32,105 nt of DNA from JAHEDH01 sp965364515 (GCA_965364515.1 CBDTXZ010000015.1:1-32105), one strand, 5' to 3'. Positions 22,517-30,378 are shown, counted from the stretch's first letter. The notes: generated by a model not told the origin, from the letters alone. A program made the numbers and translations.

Positions 22517-23617
22517 TCAGCTCTTGGCTCGGGCGAGCTCGTCGGTGAAGTTGATCTCGTAGTCACCGGTGTCTTCGATGACTTCGAGCCCAGGTGCATT
22601 GTCCGTGTCGGCATAGAAGTCGACGACCTCTTGCTCGATGAGACCCTGCTCGATGGCTGCCCCGTTCGGCGAGCCGTAGTAGTTCCAGTTCGTGAGGGCT
22701 GCGCCGTTCTCGGCATCCAACAGGAAGTCGATGAACGTGTGCGCCGTGCACACCGATGCCGCATCGGTCGGGATCGCCATGTTGTCGATCCAGAGCGTCG
22801 CTCCCTCCTCGGGGAGGATGTAGGTGTACTGATCGGGATTGTCGGCGTCACCGATGGCCACGATCATGTTGCCCGAGTAGCCGTGCGCCACGGCCACCTC
22901 TCCCCCGACCAGCGCCTCGTCGTATTGGTCCGAGTCGAACGTGGAGATGCCCGACTTGGCAGCGGCGATGAGATCGGCGGCCTCCTGCAGGTGTTCGATC
23001 TCGGTGTCGTTCAGCGAGTAGCCGAGATACTTCAACGCAGCGCCCATGGTCTCACGAGGGTCGTTCAGAACGGACACACCGCCCGGGAACTGGGACGTCA
23101 GCTCTGGATCGAACACCAGCGCCCAGCTCGGGGTGAAGTTGTCTCCGACCGCTTCGAGGTTCACACCGAGGCCGGTGGTGCCGTACTGGTACGGCACCGA
23201 GAAGGCACCGTCGGGATCGTATGGCAGTCCCTGGAAGTCGTCGGCCAGATTGTCGTAGTTCGTGATGGCGTCCTTGTTGAGCTCGACCAGCAGGCCCTCG
23301 TCGATCATGATGCCGACCATGTAGTCGGAGGGCACGATGAGGTCGTACGTCACGCCCGATTGGATCTGTGACAGCATCGCCTCGTTCGACTCATAGAACG
23401 ACTCGGTGACATCCACGCCGTACTCGTCCTCGAACGCAGTGATCAGCTCGGGGTCGATGTACTCCGACCAGTTGTAGAAGTTGAGGTCGCCGTCGGTGCC
23501 GCCGGCCTCACAGTCCGCCGCCGATGCGCCGGCCGAGTCGTCCGAGCCGCAGGCGGCCAGGACGATCGCCAGCACGGCGATCAACGCAAACAACGATCTT
23601 GTCTCAAGTTTCTTCAA
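22517..23617 (-). CDS. potD: Spermidine/putrescine ABC transporter substrate-binding lipoprotein (PotD-like)
   Basis: A 366-residue extracellular solute-binding protein. Translation begins at a TTG (23615-23617) with a very good AGGAGG site, inside the end of the potC-like gene (14-bp overlap). The first 25 residues are a lipoprotein signal with lipobox L-A-A-C followed by G-S-D-D-S. The mature part opens with L-N-F-Y-N-W-S-E-Y-I-D-P-E-L-I, the classic PotD/PotF motif, and continues with F-Y-E-S-N-E-A-M-L-S-Q-I and Y-D-L-I-V-P-S-D-Y-M-V. D and E residues typical of polyamine binding are present around Y-N-W-S-E-Y and S-D-Y, but the exact polyamine cannot be told. It is tethered outside the membrane and delivers substrate to PotB/PotC. 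Confidence 0.92.
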   Translation of the reverse strand: MKKLETRSLFALIAVLAIVLAACGSDDSAGASAADCEAGGTDGDLNFYNWSEYIDPELITAFEDEYGVDVTESFYESNEAMLSQIQSGVTYDLIVPSDYMVGIMIDEGLLVELNKDAITNYDNLADDFQGLPYDPDGAFSVPYQYGTTGLGVNLEAVGDNFTPSWALVFDPELTSQFPGGVSVLNDPRETMGAALKYLGYSLNDTEIEHLQEAADLIAAAKSGISTFDSDQYDEALVGGEVAVAHGYSGNMIVAIGDADNPDQYTYILPEEGATLWIDNMAIPTDAASVCTAHTFIDFLLDAENGAALTNWNYYGSPNGAAIEQGLIEQEVVDFYADTDNAPGLEVIEDTGDYEINFTDELARAKS

Positions 23618-24473
23618 TGGGTTCCTCCTCTTTCGTGGCCACGGTCCCGGTGCCTCGCTGAAAGAACAGCGAGATCAGCACCAGCGCCATGGACGCTGCC
23701 AGCATCACCGTGCTCACCGCATTGATGAGGGGGGTGACGCCTCTTCGCACCAGCCCGAACACGTACACGGGAAGTGTGGTGGCTCCGGGTCCGGCGACAA
23801 AGCTCGTGACGACCACGTCGTCGAGTGAAAGGGTGAGAGCCAGCAATGCACCACCGGCGACTCCCGGCATGATCAACGGGAGCGTGACGTATCGGAACGC
23901 CTGCCAAGGAGTGGCATACAGATCGGCGGCGGCCTCCTCCAACGATGCGTCCAGCTGGGCGAGTCGCGCCCTCACCACCACTGCGACGAACGAGATGTTG
24001 AAGGCGATGTGGCTGAGGGAGATGGTGCCGATCCCGAACAGGGGCTTGAACCCGAAGATTCCGTCGATGATGTTGAAGCTCTGCGCGAAGAACAGCAGCA
24101 TCATCACCGCCATCGTCACGTCGGGGATGATGATGGGGAGGTAGACGAGACCGTCGTAGACACGCTGTCCCCGGAAGCGGAATCGCTCGAGCGCGATGGC
24201 GGCAGCGGTGCCGAGCACCGTCGAGACGATGGTCGAGATGGCCGCCACGATGAGCGACGTGCGCAGCGCCCGCATGACGTCGTCGTTCTGGAACATCTCG
24301 CCGTACCACCGGGTCGAGACGCCGGTCCACACGCTGACGTTCTCGTTTGCGTTGAACGAGAGCGCGATGAGCAACATGATCGGGGCGTAGAAGAACGCGT
24401 ACACGAGCCACGAATTGGCGGCGAGCAGCCGCTCGATCGGGCTCTTGGGACGGATTCCGGCGGCGACGGTCAC
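23604..24473 (-). CDS. potC: Polyamine ABC transporter permease (PotC-like)
   Basis: A 289-residue inner-membrane permease with about six transmembrane segments. The start is a GTG (24471-24473) that overlaps the potB-like stop by 4 bp. The cytoplasmic EAA loop that contacts the ATPase is S-L-E-E-A-A-A-D-L-Y-A-T-P-W-Q-A-F-R-Y-V, continuing with T-L-P-L-I-M-P-G-V; the usual Gly of this loop is Thr here. V-Y-A-F-F-Y-A-P-I-M-L-L-I-A-L-S-F-N near the N-terminus and S-L-D-D-V-V-V-T-S-F-V-A-G-P-G-A-T-T-L-P are typical of PotC. It forms the channel with the PotB-like protein. The C-terminal tail is charged (E-E-E-P-I-E-E-T). Confidence 0.92.
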   Translation of the reverse strand: MTVAAGIRPKSPIERLLAANSWLVYAFFYAPIMLLIALSFNANENVSVWTGVSTRWYGEMFQNDDVMRALRTSLIVAAISTIVSTVLGTAAAIALERFRFRGQRVYDGLVYLPIIIPDVTMAVMMLLFFAQSFNIIDGIFGFKPLFGIGTISLSHIAFNISFVAVVVRARLAQLDASLEEAAADLYATPWQAFRYVTLPLIMPGVAGGALLALTLSLDDVVVTSFVAGPGATTLPVYVFGLVRRGVTPLINAVSTVMLAASMALVLISLFFQRGTGTVATKEEEPIEET

Positions 24474-25360
24474 AGGTTCTTCGCCCCCGATCTGAAGTAG
24501 ACGATGACGGCGACGAGCATGATGCTCATCACTGCGACCGACAGCGCCGAGCCGAACGGTTGGTTCCTCGCAGCCAGGAACTGGCTGACGATGTAGTCAC
24601 CGAGCAGCGTCGTTCGGGCGCCGCCCAACAGCGCCGGGGTGACGTAGGCGCCGAGCGACGGGATGAACACCAGGATCGAGCCGGCGATGACGCCGGGCCT
24701 GCTGAGCGGCCAGGTCACCTTGCGGAAGGCCGTCCATCCGTCTGCGTAGAGGTCCCTGGCAGCCTCGACCAGGCTCCAATCCATTCGCTCGAGGGCCGCG
24801 TAGAGCGGGAGCACCATGAACGGCAGGTAGCCGTAGACGAGACCGATCAGGATGGCGGAGTTGGTGAAGAGCAGGCGGACGGGCTCCATCCCGAGTGATT
24901 CGGTGATCCGGGCCAGGGGCCCCTCGGAGCCGAGGATGATCCGCCAGGCGTAGGTCCGCACCAAGAAGTTCGACCAGAACGGAATGAGTACCAGCACGAT
25001 GAGCAGGTTGCGCCACTTCGCGCCTCGCGTGGCGATGTAGTACGCAAAGGGGTACGAGACGGCCAGGCAGATCACGGTGGTCGCCACGGCCAGCACGAGG
25101 CTCCGGAAGGCGATCTCACCGACGAGCGGATCGAACAACCTTCGGTAGCTGTCGAGGTTCCAGCCCGTGAGTCTGGTCAGGCCGGTCGACGACCGTGTGG
25201 CGAAGGAATACACCAACACGATGACGAGCGGCACGGCGAAGAAGACGGTCAAGTACACCCAAGACGGAAGGGCGATCAGGACACCGCGGCGAGACGCAGC
25301 CTGGACGGCGTCGGCCTCGAGTTCGTGGGTTTCGGTGTTCGAGCTTTCGGTCACAGCCAT
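24470..25360 (-). CDS. potB: Polyamine ABC transporter permease (PotB-like)
   Basis: A 296-residue inner-membrane permease. The start is the ATG 25358-25360, one base after the ATPase stop, and its GAGG site lies inside the ATPase gene end. About six membrane segments begin after a 30-residue charged N-terminus (L-P-S-W-V-Y-L-T-V-F-F-A-V-P-L-V-I-V). The EAA loop is W-S-L-V-E-A-A-R-D-L-Y-A-D-G-W-T-A-F-R-K, continuing with V-T-W-P-L-S-R-P-G-V. The P-S-L-G-A-Y-V-T-P-A-L-L-G-G block is a PotB hallmark. Together with PotC-like and two ATPase subunits it should form the importer. Confidence 0.92.
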   Translation of the reverse strand: MAVTESSNTETHELEADAVQAASRRGVLIALPSWVYLTVFFAVPLVIVLVYSFATRSSTGLTRLTGWNLDSYRRLFDPLVGEIAFRSLVLAVATTVICLAVSYPFAYYIATRGAKWRNLLIVLVLIPFWSNFLVRTYAWRIILGSEGPLARITESLGMEPVRLLFTNSAILIGLVYGYLPFMVLPLYAALERMDWSLVEAARDLYADGWTAFRKVTWPLSRPGVIAGSILVFIPSLGAYVTPALLGGARTTLLGDYIVSQFLAARNQPFGSALSVAVMSIMLVAVIVYFRSGAKNL

Positions 25361-25361
25361 C

Positions 25362-26426
25362 TCAGTCCTCGATCACCGTGGCGGCCGATGGGCTCCAGCT
25401 GACCACGACCGGAGCGTCGGCTTCGAAGACCTCGACCGTCGGGCGGTTCTCCTCCTTCACCTCGATCAGGCCCTCGGCGGTGTCGATGTCGTAGAGGAAC
25501 ACGTCTCCGTGGTAGATCCGACGCACCACCTTGCCGGCGATGCTGCTGCGCCCGGAAGGTATCTCGTCCTCGGGCCGGAAGAGCGTGAACCGCTCGGGTC
25601 TGATCGCCACGGTCACCGACTGCCCTGGATGAGCGTCGTGTGAGGCCATGAGGACCTGACCATCGAGCAGCTTGACGGAGTCCTGATCGACGGCAACCGC
25701 GGGCATGAGGTTGATCTCACCGATGAAATCGGCGACGAACCTCGACCGGGGATGTTCGTAGATGTCCTGGGGTCCACCCACCTGGAGCAGCCTGCCTTCG
25801 CTCATGACGCCGATCCGATCACTCATGGTGAGCGCTTCGTCCTGGTCGTGGGTCACATAGATGAAGGTGATGCCGACACGCTGCTGAAGGTCCTTCAGCT
25901 CGACCTGCATGGCCTGGCGCAGTTTGAGGTCGAGTGCACCGAGAGGCTCGTCGAGCAACAGCACCTGCGGCTCGTTCACGAGCGCTCTCGCAAGCGCCAC
26001 CCGCTGCTGCTGACCACCGGACAGCTGCGACGGCGAGGCAGAGGCGCGATGGGACAGTTGCACCATGTCCAGCGTCCGTTTCACTCGCTGCGCGATGTCG
26101 GCAGACGGGACCTTCTGCATCCTGAGCCCGAATCCGACATTCTCCTCGATGTTCATGTGCGGGAACAGCGCATACGACTGGAAGACGGTGTTGACGGGCC
26201 GCTCATTCGGCGGATTGAGGGCCATCTCCTCGCCGTGGATGGTGAGCGACCCCGAAGTGGGAAACTCGAACCCGGCGATCATCCGAAGCGTCGTCGTCTT
26301 GCCACACCCGGAAGGGCCGAGCAGCGAGAAGAACTCACCATCTGCGACACTGAGATGCAGGTCGTCCACTGCGAGCACGTCACCGAACCGCTTCGTCAAT
26401 CCCGTCAGGATGACCGAGTCGGTCAT
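25362..26426 (-). CDS. potA: Polyamine ABC transporter ATPase (PotA-like)
   Basis: A 354-residue ATPase with all core motifs: Walker A G-P-S-G-C-G-K-T-T (37-45), Q-loop Q83, signature L-S-G-G-Q (135-139), Walker B L-L-L-D-E (156-160), D-loop G-A-L-D and switch H193 in T-H-D-Q-D-E-A. The last 110 residues are the TOBE-type regulatory domain (V-A-I-R-P-E-R and so on), as in PotA and other CUT1/MOI-type ATPases. The ATG overlaps the stop of the upstream GNAT gene (ATGA at 26423-26426). The position first among the transporter genes and the downstream PotB/C/D-like genes support polyamine import rather than iron or sugar. Confidence 0.92.
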   Translation of the reverse strand: MTDSVILTGLTKRFGDVLAVDDLHLSVADGEFFSLLGPSGCGKTTTLRMIAGFEFPTSGSLTIHGEEMALNPPNERPVNTVFQSYALFPHMNIEENVGFGLRMQKVPSADIAQRVKRTLDMVQLSHRASASPSQLSGGQQQRVALARALVNEPQVLLLDEPLGALDLKLRQAMQVELKDLQQRVGITFIYVTHDQDEALTMSDRIGVMSEGRLLQVGGPQDIYEHPRSRFVADFIGEINLMPAVAVDQDSVKLLDGQVLMASHDAHPGQSVTVAIRPERFTLFRPEDEIPSGRSSIAGKVVRRIYHGDVFLYDIDTAEGLIEVKEENRPTVEVFEADAPVVVSWSPSAATVIED

Positions 26427-27043
26427 GATGCCTCCTCATTGGTCCACACGATCAAAGACGCCCACCCGTCGTTCTTCTCGTCCGCGAGATAGTTCTCCAA
26501 GACGCCCTGCACCTCGAACCCATTCTCCAACTGAAACGTGAGAGTACGGTCGTACAACTCCCCCGCGACGACTCGACGGCAATATTCGGCGGCACTCATC
26601 TCGGCCTTGTGTTCGTGGTAGCCGGCGAGATAGCCCCCGGCGATGATCCCGCGCTTGCCGTGATCGCGCACGAGCTGCTTGCGAAGCCGATACAACTCGG
26701 CACCGATCCCCTGCCTGCGGTAATCGGGATGGACCACGATGTCGGTGCCGTAATACCAATCGCCGTCGGGATCGTGATTGCCACAGCCGTGTTCACCCGT
26801 GATCTCGGTGATCGTGTGCTGGGGATGGTCGAAGTCGAAATCGACGAAGATCCCCCCGGCCTGGCCGACCACCTTGTCCCCGTCGAGGACGACGAAGAAG
26901 CCTTCCGGGAAGATCTCGGCCTGAGCGAGGAGATCCTCCGTCGAGAACAGCTCTGCCGGGTCGGCAGTCGGGAATGCGGCCAATTCGAGAGCGGCACACT
27001 CGGGGGCGAGTTCCGGGGTGAGCGCCGTATATCGCAGCGTCAC
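26423..27043 (-). CDS. GNAT acetyltransferase, polyamine-locus paralog 2
   Basis: A 206-residue protein. I use the GTG at 27041-27043, which overlaps the stop of the C45-hydrolase gene (GTGA), instead of the longer open frame. It aligns along its full length with the GNAT at 10793-11503: F-P-T-A-D-P-A-E-L, E-I-F-P-E-G-F-F-V-V-L-D-G, I-F-V-D-F-D-F-D, H-D-P-D-G-D-W-Y-Y-G-T-D-I-V-V-H-P-D-Y-R-R-Q-G-I-G-A-E-L-Y and A-E-M-S-A-A-E-Y. The R-x-x-G-x-G acetyl-CoA motif is intact. It lacks the 25-residue N-terminal extension of the first copy. Placed between an amide hydrolase and a polyamine importer, it most likely acylates an imported amine; this is an inference from context. Confidence 0.8.
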   Translation of the reverse strand: MTLRYTALTPELAPECAALELAAFPTADPAELFSTEDLLAQAEIFPEGFFVVLDGDKVVGQAGGIFVDFDFDHPQHTITEITGEHGCGNHDPDGDWYYGTDIVVHPDYRRQGIGAELYRLRKQLVRDHGKRGIIAGGYLAGYHEHKAEMSAAEYCRRVVAGELYDRTLTFQLENGFEVQGVLENYLADEKNDGWASLIVWTNEEAS

Positions 27044-28119
27044 AGCACACTCGAGACTGTCAGCGAGAAGTGCTCGTAATCGTTCTCCGAGGGGATCCCC
27101 CAACACGCCCAGAAGTCGCCGGTGGCAGGGCGCATGATCGCCGCCCCGCACGACTCGTAGTCGTTGGGTGGTTCGGGATGCCGGCAGATCGAACGTTCGT
27201 CCCTGGTCATGTCCATCAGCGAGTCGACCGTGATCGGGCGGGAACCGAGCAGCTCGGCCACATGTTCGATCCTCAACAGCGAAGACCGGTTCAGGTCATC
27301 CGGTCGCGGCCCCTCGACGGCGATGGTCTCAGGAACGAGGCAGTGGTTGGTGTGGAACAACGGGGCGTCGCCGAGCAGCTCGACATGTGTTCTGGTCGGC
27401 ATCGCCTCGATCGAGGCGCCGTTCCCGAGTCGGTCGAACACCAGGAAGTTGTGGCCACCGGCGAGCTGCGCCTCGGTGATCGCCGCCATCGCATCGTCGA
27501 AGGTCGTCTGGGCGAGCGCCTTCCTCACTGCGAATGGCCACGTCACTCCAGGTCGGCCATCCGCTGCCGTCAGATTGTTGATCCCGACGGCAATGCCTGC
27601 CTCGTTCATCCCGATCTGGCCGAGTGTGCCGACAGTGGTGAAGACCAGCGAGCGCGGGCCGCCTTCGGGGTCGATGTCGAGCATGATCACGTGTGGCGTC
27701 GCCGAAGCGTTCATGTCCCAGGTCTGAGCCAGGAAACCGGCACCACCGGAGAGATCGTCGGGCGCGATCACGGCGGTGCAGTCGTCCTCGAAACCCGCAC
27801 TCCCGGTGGCGGCAGCAACCACATCCAGGAAATCGGTGTACCCGCCCACGATGATGGCCTCGGGAATGGAAAGCCCGGAAGCCTCCGCCATGGCCGCCAT
27901 CTCGTCGAACAGATCCGGGTCGTATGCACGATGTGCATCGACCAGTGTCGCTCCGAGGCTCAGCAGTTCGTCGCGACCGAGATCCGTGCCCGTACCCGCG
28001 AGCTCGACCCGGCCGGCGGCGTATGTTCGGATCTCCTCGGCGTGTGCCGTGCCGTGGGCCTCACCCATTTCGGCAGGTGTTCCTGCGACGGCCGTGACGC
28101 GGATCGGGATCCCTTTCAT
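27040..28119 (-). CDS. C45-family Ntn hydrolase/acyltransferase (AAT-like)
   Basis: A 359-residue member of the acyl-CoA:6-aminopenicillanate acyltransferase family (peptidase family C45). The start is the ATG 28117-28119, overlapping the aminotransferase stop (ATGA). The N-terminal part P-A-E-M-G-E-A-H-G is typical, and the nucleophile is C114 in E-D-D-C-T-A-V-I-A. In family enzymes autocleavage exposes this Cys as the new N-terminus, although here Asp, not Gly, precedes it. Further family blocks are L-A-Q-T-W-D-M-N-A, G-T-L-G-Q-I-G-M-N-E-A-G-I-A-V-G-I-N-N-L and F-H-T-N-H-C-L. These enzymes cleave or form amide bonds of acyl-amines. In this operon, removing an acyl group from an N-acylated GABA or polyamine is an attractive but unproven role. 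No signal peptide is seen, so it should be cytoplasmic. Confidence 0.85.
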   Translation of the reverse strand: MKGIPIRVTAVAGTPAEMGEAHGTAHAEEIRTYAAGRVELAGTGTDLGRDELLSLGATLVDAHRAYDPDLFDEMAAMAEASGLSIPEAIIVGGYTDFLDVVAAATGSAGFEDDCTAVIAPDDLSGGAGFLAQTWDMNASATPHVIMLDIDPEGGPRSLVFTTVGTLGQIGMNEAGIAVGINNLTAADGRPGVTWPFAVRKALAQTTFDDAMAAITEAQLAGGHNFLVFDRLGNGASIEAMPTRTHVELLGDAPLFHTNHCLVPETIAVEGPRPDDLNRSSLLRIEHVAELLGSRPITVDSLMDMTRDERSICRHPEPPNDYESCGAAIMRPATGDFWACWGIPSENDYEHFSLTVSSVL

Positions 28120-29465
28120 CCCGGGTCTCCCGCGGCAACGGCAGCGACTGCGCGCTCGACCACGTCGAACGCCTCCTCCGCCACGTCGAGCGGCATGTCG
28201 AGGGGAGGCAGGAACCGAACGCAGTTGGAGTAGAGCCCGGCTCTGATCGTGATCACACCGTTCCGGACCGTCTCGGCGGTGATGGCAGAGGCAGCCTCCA
28301 TCCACGGACGTTTCGATGCGGCGTCGTGAACGATCTCCATCACCAGCATCGGGCCGACACCCCGAACATCGCCGACGAGATCGGGGTTCGCCGCCTGGAT
28401 CTTCTTCAGCCTCCGGCGCATCAGATCGCCGAGCTCGTTGGCGTGTGCCAGGAAGGCCGGATCGTCGACGATGTCGATCGCCGCCAGGGCGGCGACGCAC
28501 GCGATCGGATTTGCCGAGTAGGTACCGCCGAGTCCACCGGGGTGTGGTGCCTCCATGATCTCGGATCGCCCGGTCACCGCCGACAGCGGCATGCCCCCGG
28601 CGACGGACTTGGCGATCGTCATGAGATCCGGAACGACCCCGGAGGGCTCGATCGCCCACATCGTGCCGGTTCGCCCGATACCCGACTGGATCTCGTCTGC
28701 GATGAACACGATCCCGTGTTCGTCACACAACTCTCGAATTCGACGGAGCCATGCGTGCGGCGCAGGAAGGAACCCTGCTTCTCCCTGGACGGGTTCGACG
28801 ACGACCGCCGCGACATGACTCGGGTCCACGATGGCGGTGAAGCAGTGAGCGAGGTTCTCGATGTGCCATGCGACGAACTCTTCCTCCGACATCGATTCGG
28901 GGCGCCGGTAGGTGTTGGGGAACGGGAACCGATACACCTCCGGAGCGAAGGGCCCGAAGCCTTTCTTGAAGAGGTTGAACTTCGACGTCATCGACATGGT
29001 CAAGTTCGTGCGGCCGTGGTAGGCGCCGTCGAACACCACGATCCCCTGCCGGCCGGTGTGAGATCGAGCGATGTTCACGGCCGTCTCGACGGCCTCTGCC
29101 CCCGAGTTCATGAGCACGGTCTTCTTCGGATGATCGCCGGGAGTGAGCGCGTTGAGGCGCTCGGCCAGCTGGATGTGCGACTCGTAGGAAGAGACGATCG
29201 CACACATGTGGATGAGCTTGGCTGCCTGTTCGGTGATCGCGTCGACGATTGTGGCAGGGGTGTGGCCAACCGCGAGCACACCGATGCCGCCCGCGAGATC
29301 GATCAACCGGTTGCCGTCCACGTCGGTGACCAGGGCACCGTGGGCGCGGTCGATGGCGATCTGGGTGAGCTTCGCTGCGCCCGAGGGAGTCGCCGCCTCT
29401 CGGCGGGCCACGATCTCCATGCTCTTCGGCCCGGGTATCTCCGTCCGAAGATCGATGCTTGCCAT
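28116..29465 (-). CDS. gabT: 4-aminobutyrate aminotransferase-like class III enzyme (GabT-like)
   Basis: A 449-residue PLP aminotransferase. The start is the ATG 29463-29465 with a GGAGGACG site; the frame runs on upstream only because of high GC. Key residues: N-S-G-A-E-A-V-E (120-127), Y-H-G-R-T (149-153), D257 and Q260 in I-A-D-E-I-Q-S-G-I-G-R-T-G, and the Schiff-base lysine K286 in T-I-A-K-S-V-A-G-G-M-P-L-S. The A-D-E-I-Q-S-G-x-G-R-T-G and G-G-T-Y-S-A-N-P blocks are those of GABA and related omega-aminotransferases. It is the first gene of the seven-gene minus-strand operon that ends with the polyamine importer. It probably turns GABA into succinate semialdehyde, which either ALDH in the window could oxidise to succinate. 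Confidence 0.9.
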   Translation of the reverse strand: MASIDLRTEIPGPKSMEIVARREAATPSGAAKLTQIAIDRAHGALVTDVDGNRLIDLAGGIGVLAVGHTPATIVDAITEQAAKLIHMCAIVSSYESHIQLAERLNALTPGDHPKKTVLMNSGAEAVETAVNIARSHTGRQGIVVFDGAYHGRTNLTMSMTSKFNLFKKGFGPFAPEVYRFPFPNTYRRPESMSEEEFVAWHIENLAHCFTAIVDPSHVAAVVVEPVQGEAGFLPAPHAWLRRIRELCDEHGIVFIADEIQSGIGRTGTMWAIEPSGVVPDLMTIAKSVAGGMPLSAVTGRSEIMEAPHPGGLGGTYSANPIACVAALAAIDIVDDPAFLAHANELGDLMRRRLKKIQAANPDLVGDVRGVGPMLVMEIVHDAASKRPWMEAASAITAETVRNGVITIRAGLYSNCVRFLPPLDMPLDVAEEAFDVVERAVAAVAAGDPG

Positions 29466-29804
29466 CGGTTCGTCCTCCTTGCTGTGAGCCGCAGTATGGC
29501 GGCGAGATCGACATCGGGACGGTCGAAACCCTCCTTCTTGTTGAGATCTCATTTCGAAACGATTGCCAGGCTGGGAAAAGACGATCGAATCGACGGGCCC
29601 GAGACCGAGATCGGCGGACGTCGAAGGGCCGGATCCAGCAGAAAGGCCGGATCGGCTTCCCTCCCTCCGACACGTCCGCGAATCGGATTTGGAAGCCCGA
29701 CCACCAAGAAAGCAGCGAGATCCCCGGCCGGAAGCGCACATTGTTCGTAGGGTGAGCCCCGCATGGCGACGAGATGGCCTCGACGCCGAGGGAGGTATTG
29801 ACGC
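29466..29804. promoter_or_regulatory. Divergent intergenic region with the Pot/GabT operon promoter
   Basis: 339 bases without a supportable gene. The stretch 29535-29582 is clearly richer in A and T than its surroundings and holds a perfect 10-bp palindrome, TGAGATCTCA (29542-29551), about 77 bases upstream of the gabT-like start; it is the best candidate for the operon's promoter or operator. Between about 29628 and 29660 a GGCCGGATC motif occurs twice. The rightward gene at 29805 must also have its promoter here. Confidence 0.45.
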
Positions 29805-30053
29805 ATGAGCCTGATCGTCTTCTTGATCGTCGGACTGATCGCCGGATACATCGCGCGGGCACTGGTCCCTGGACCCGACCCGCTCAGCCTGGTCGGCACG
29901 CTCGTCCTTGGTGTGGTCGGATCCTTCGTCGGCGGCTTGGTGTTCGCGCTCTTCGGCGACTCCGAGATCCTCGACTTCAACACCACGGGGCTGATCGGTT
30001 CGATCATCGGTGCGATCGTCGCACTGCTCGTCTACCGCAGGGTGGGCAAGTAG
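29805..30053 (+). CDS. GlsB/YeaQ/YmgE family small membrane protein
   Basis: An 82-residue protein of the transglycosylase-associated (GlsB/YeaQ/YmgE) family, with a GGGAGG ribosome site. Three hydrophobic segments of about 20 residues fill nearly the whole chain. Hallmarks are the N-terminal I-V-G-L-I-A-G-Y-I-A-R, the central G-T-L-V-L-G-V-V-G-S-F-V-G-G and the C-terminal G-L-I-G-S-I-I-G-A-I-V-A-L-L-V-Y-R-R. It is an inner-membrane protein linked to general stress in other bacteria, but its molecular role is unknown. It stands alone, followed by a repeat-rich stretch. Confidence 0.9.
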   Translation: MSLIVFLIVGLIAGYIARALVPGPDPLSLVGTLVLGVVGSFVGGLVFALFGDSEILDFNTTGLIGSIIGAIVALLVYRRVGK

Positions 30054-30081
30054 GGGTGACACCGCCCCGGTGCCAGCACGG

Positions 30082-30110
30082 GTAGGGGCGCCGGGGCTCG
30101 CCCCGCCTGC
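30082..30110 (+). repeat. GTAGGGGCG-headed hairpin repeat, copy 1
   Basis: GTAGGGGCG at 30082-30090 is followed by the hairpin CGGGGC-TC-GCCCCG (30092-30105). It lies 29 bases after the GlsB-like stop and may double as its terminator. Confidence 0.55.
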
Positions 30111-30185
30111 AGTCATCAACTCGAGAACATGACCCCCGACGGGCGCGCTGTCTAAACAATCCATTCGACAGGGCACGCCCCAGAG

Positions 30186-30250
30186 CCGGGTCCACGAGTT
30201 CACCCGGCCCGAATCGCGGGCGACCGAACGGTCGCCCCTACCCCACCACC
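30186..30250 (-). repeat. GTAGGGGCG-headed hairpin repeat, copy 2, within a 65-bp repeat
   Basis: Minus-strand head at 30241-30233 and a perfect 9-bp stem GGGCGACCG / CGGTCGCCC with an AA loop (30218-30237). The surrounding 65 bases recur at 30379-30443 with only a few changes, including the CCGGGTCCACG and CCCTACCCCACCACC ends. Confidence 0.65.
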
Positions 30251-30378
30251 GAACCCATCCAGACCCGCGGCCGGCATCAACGCCGGTGCGGCGCAGGCGC
30301 CTCACCCGCCACGCATCGACGACACACCCACGGGCACGCACCACCAACGCCCCCCACAGCCAGGCCACGCCGCCCGAT

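Noticed and set aside
26423..27151. 242-residue version of the second GNAT
   Set aside because: The N-terminal extension overlaps the C45 gene by over 100 bases; the GTG at 27041-27043 in the GTGA overlap fits the coupling pattern of the operon and the paralog alignment.
29466..30368. Long N-terminal extension of the gabT-like reading frame up to 30368
   Set aside because: The extra residues are low-complexity and cross the hairpin repeats. The ATG at 29463-29465 has a strong ribosome site and begins family-like sequence.
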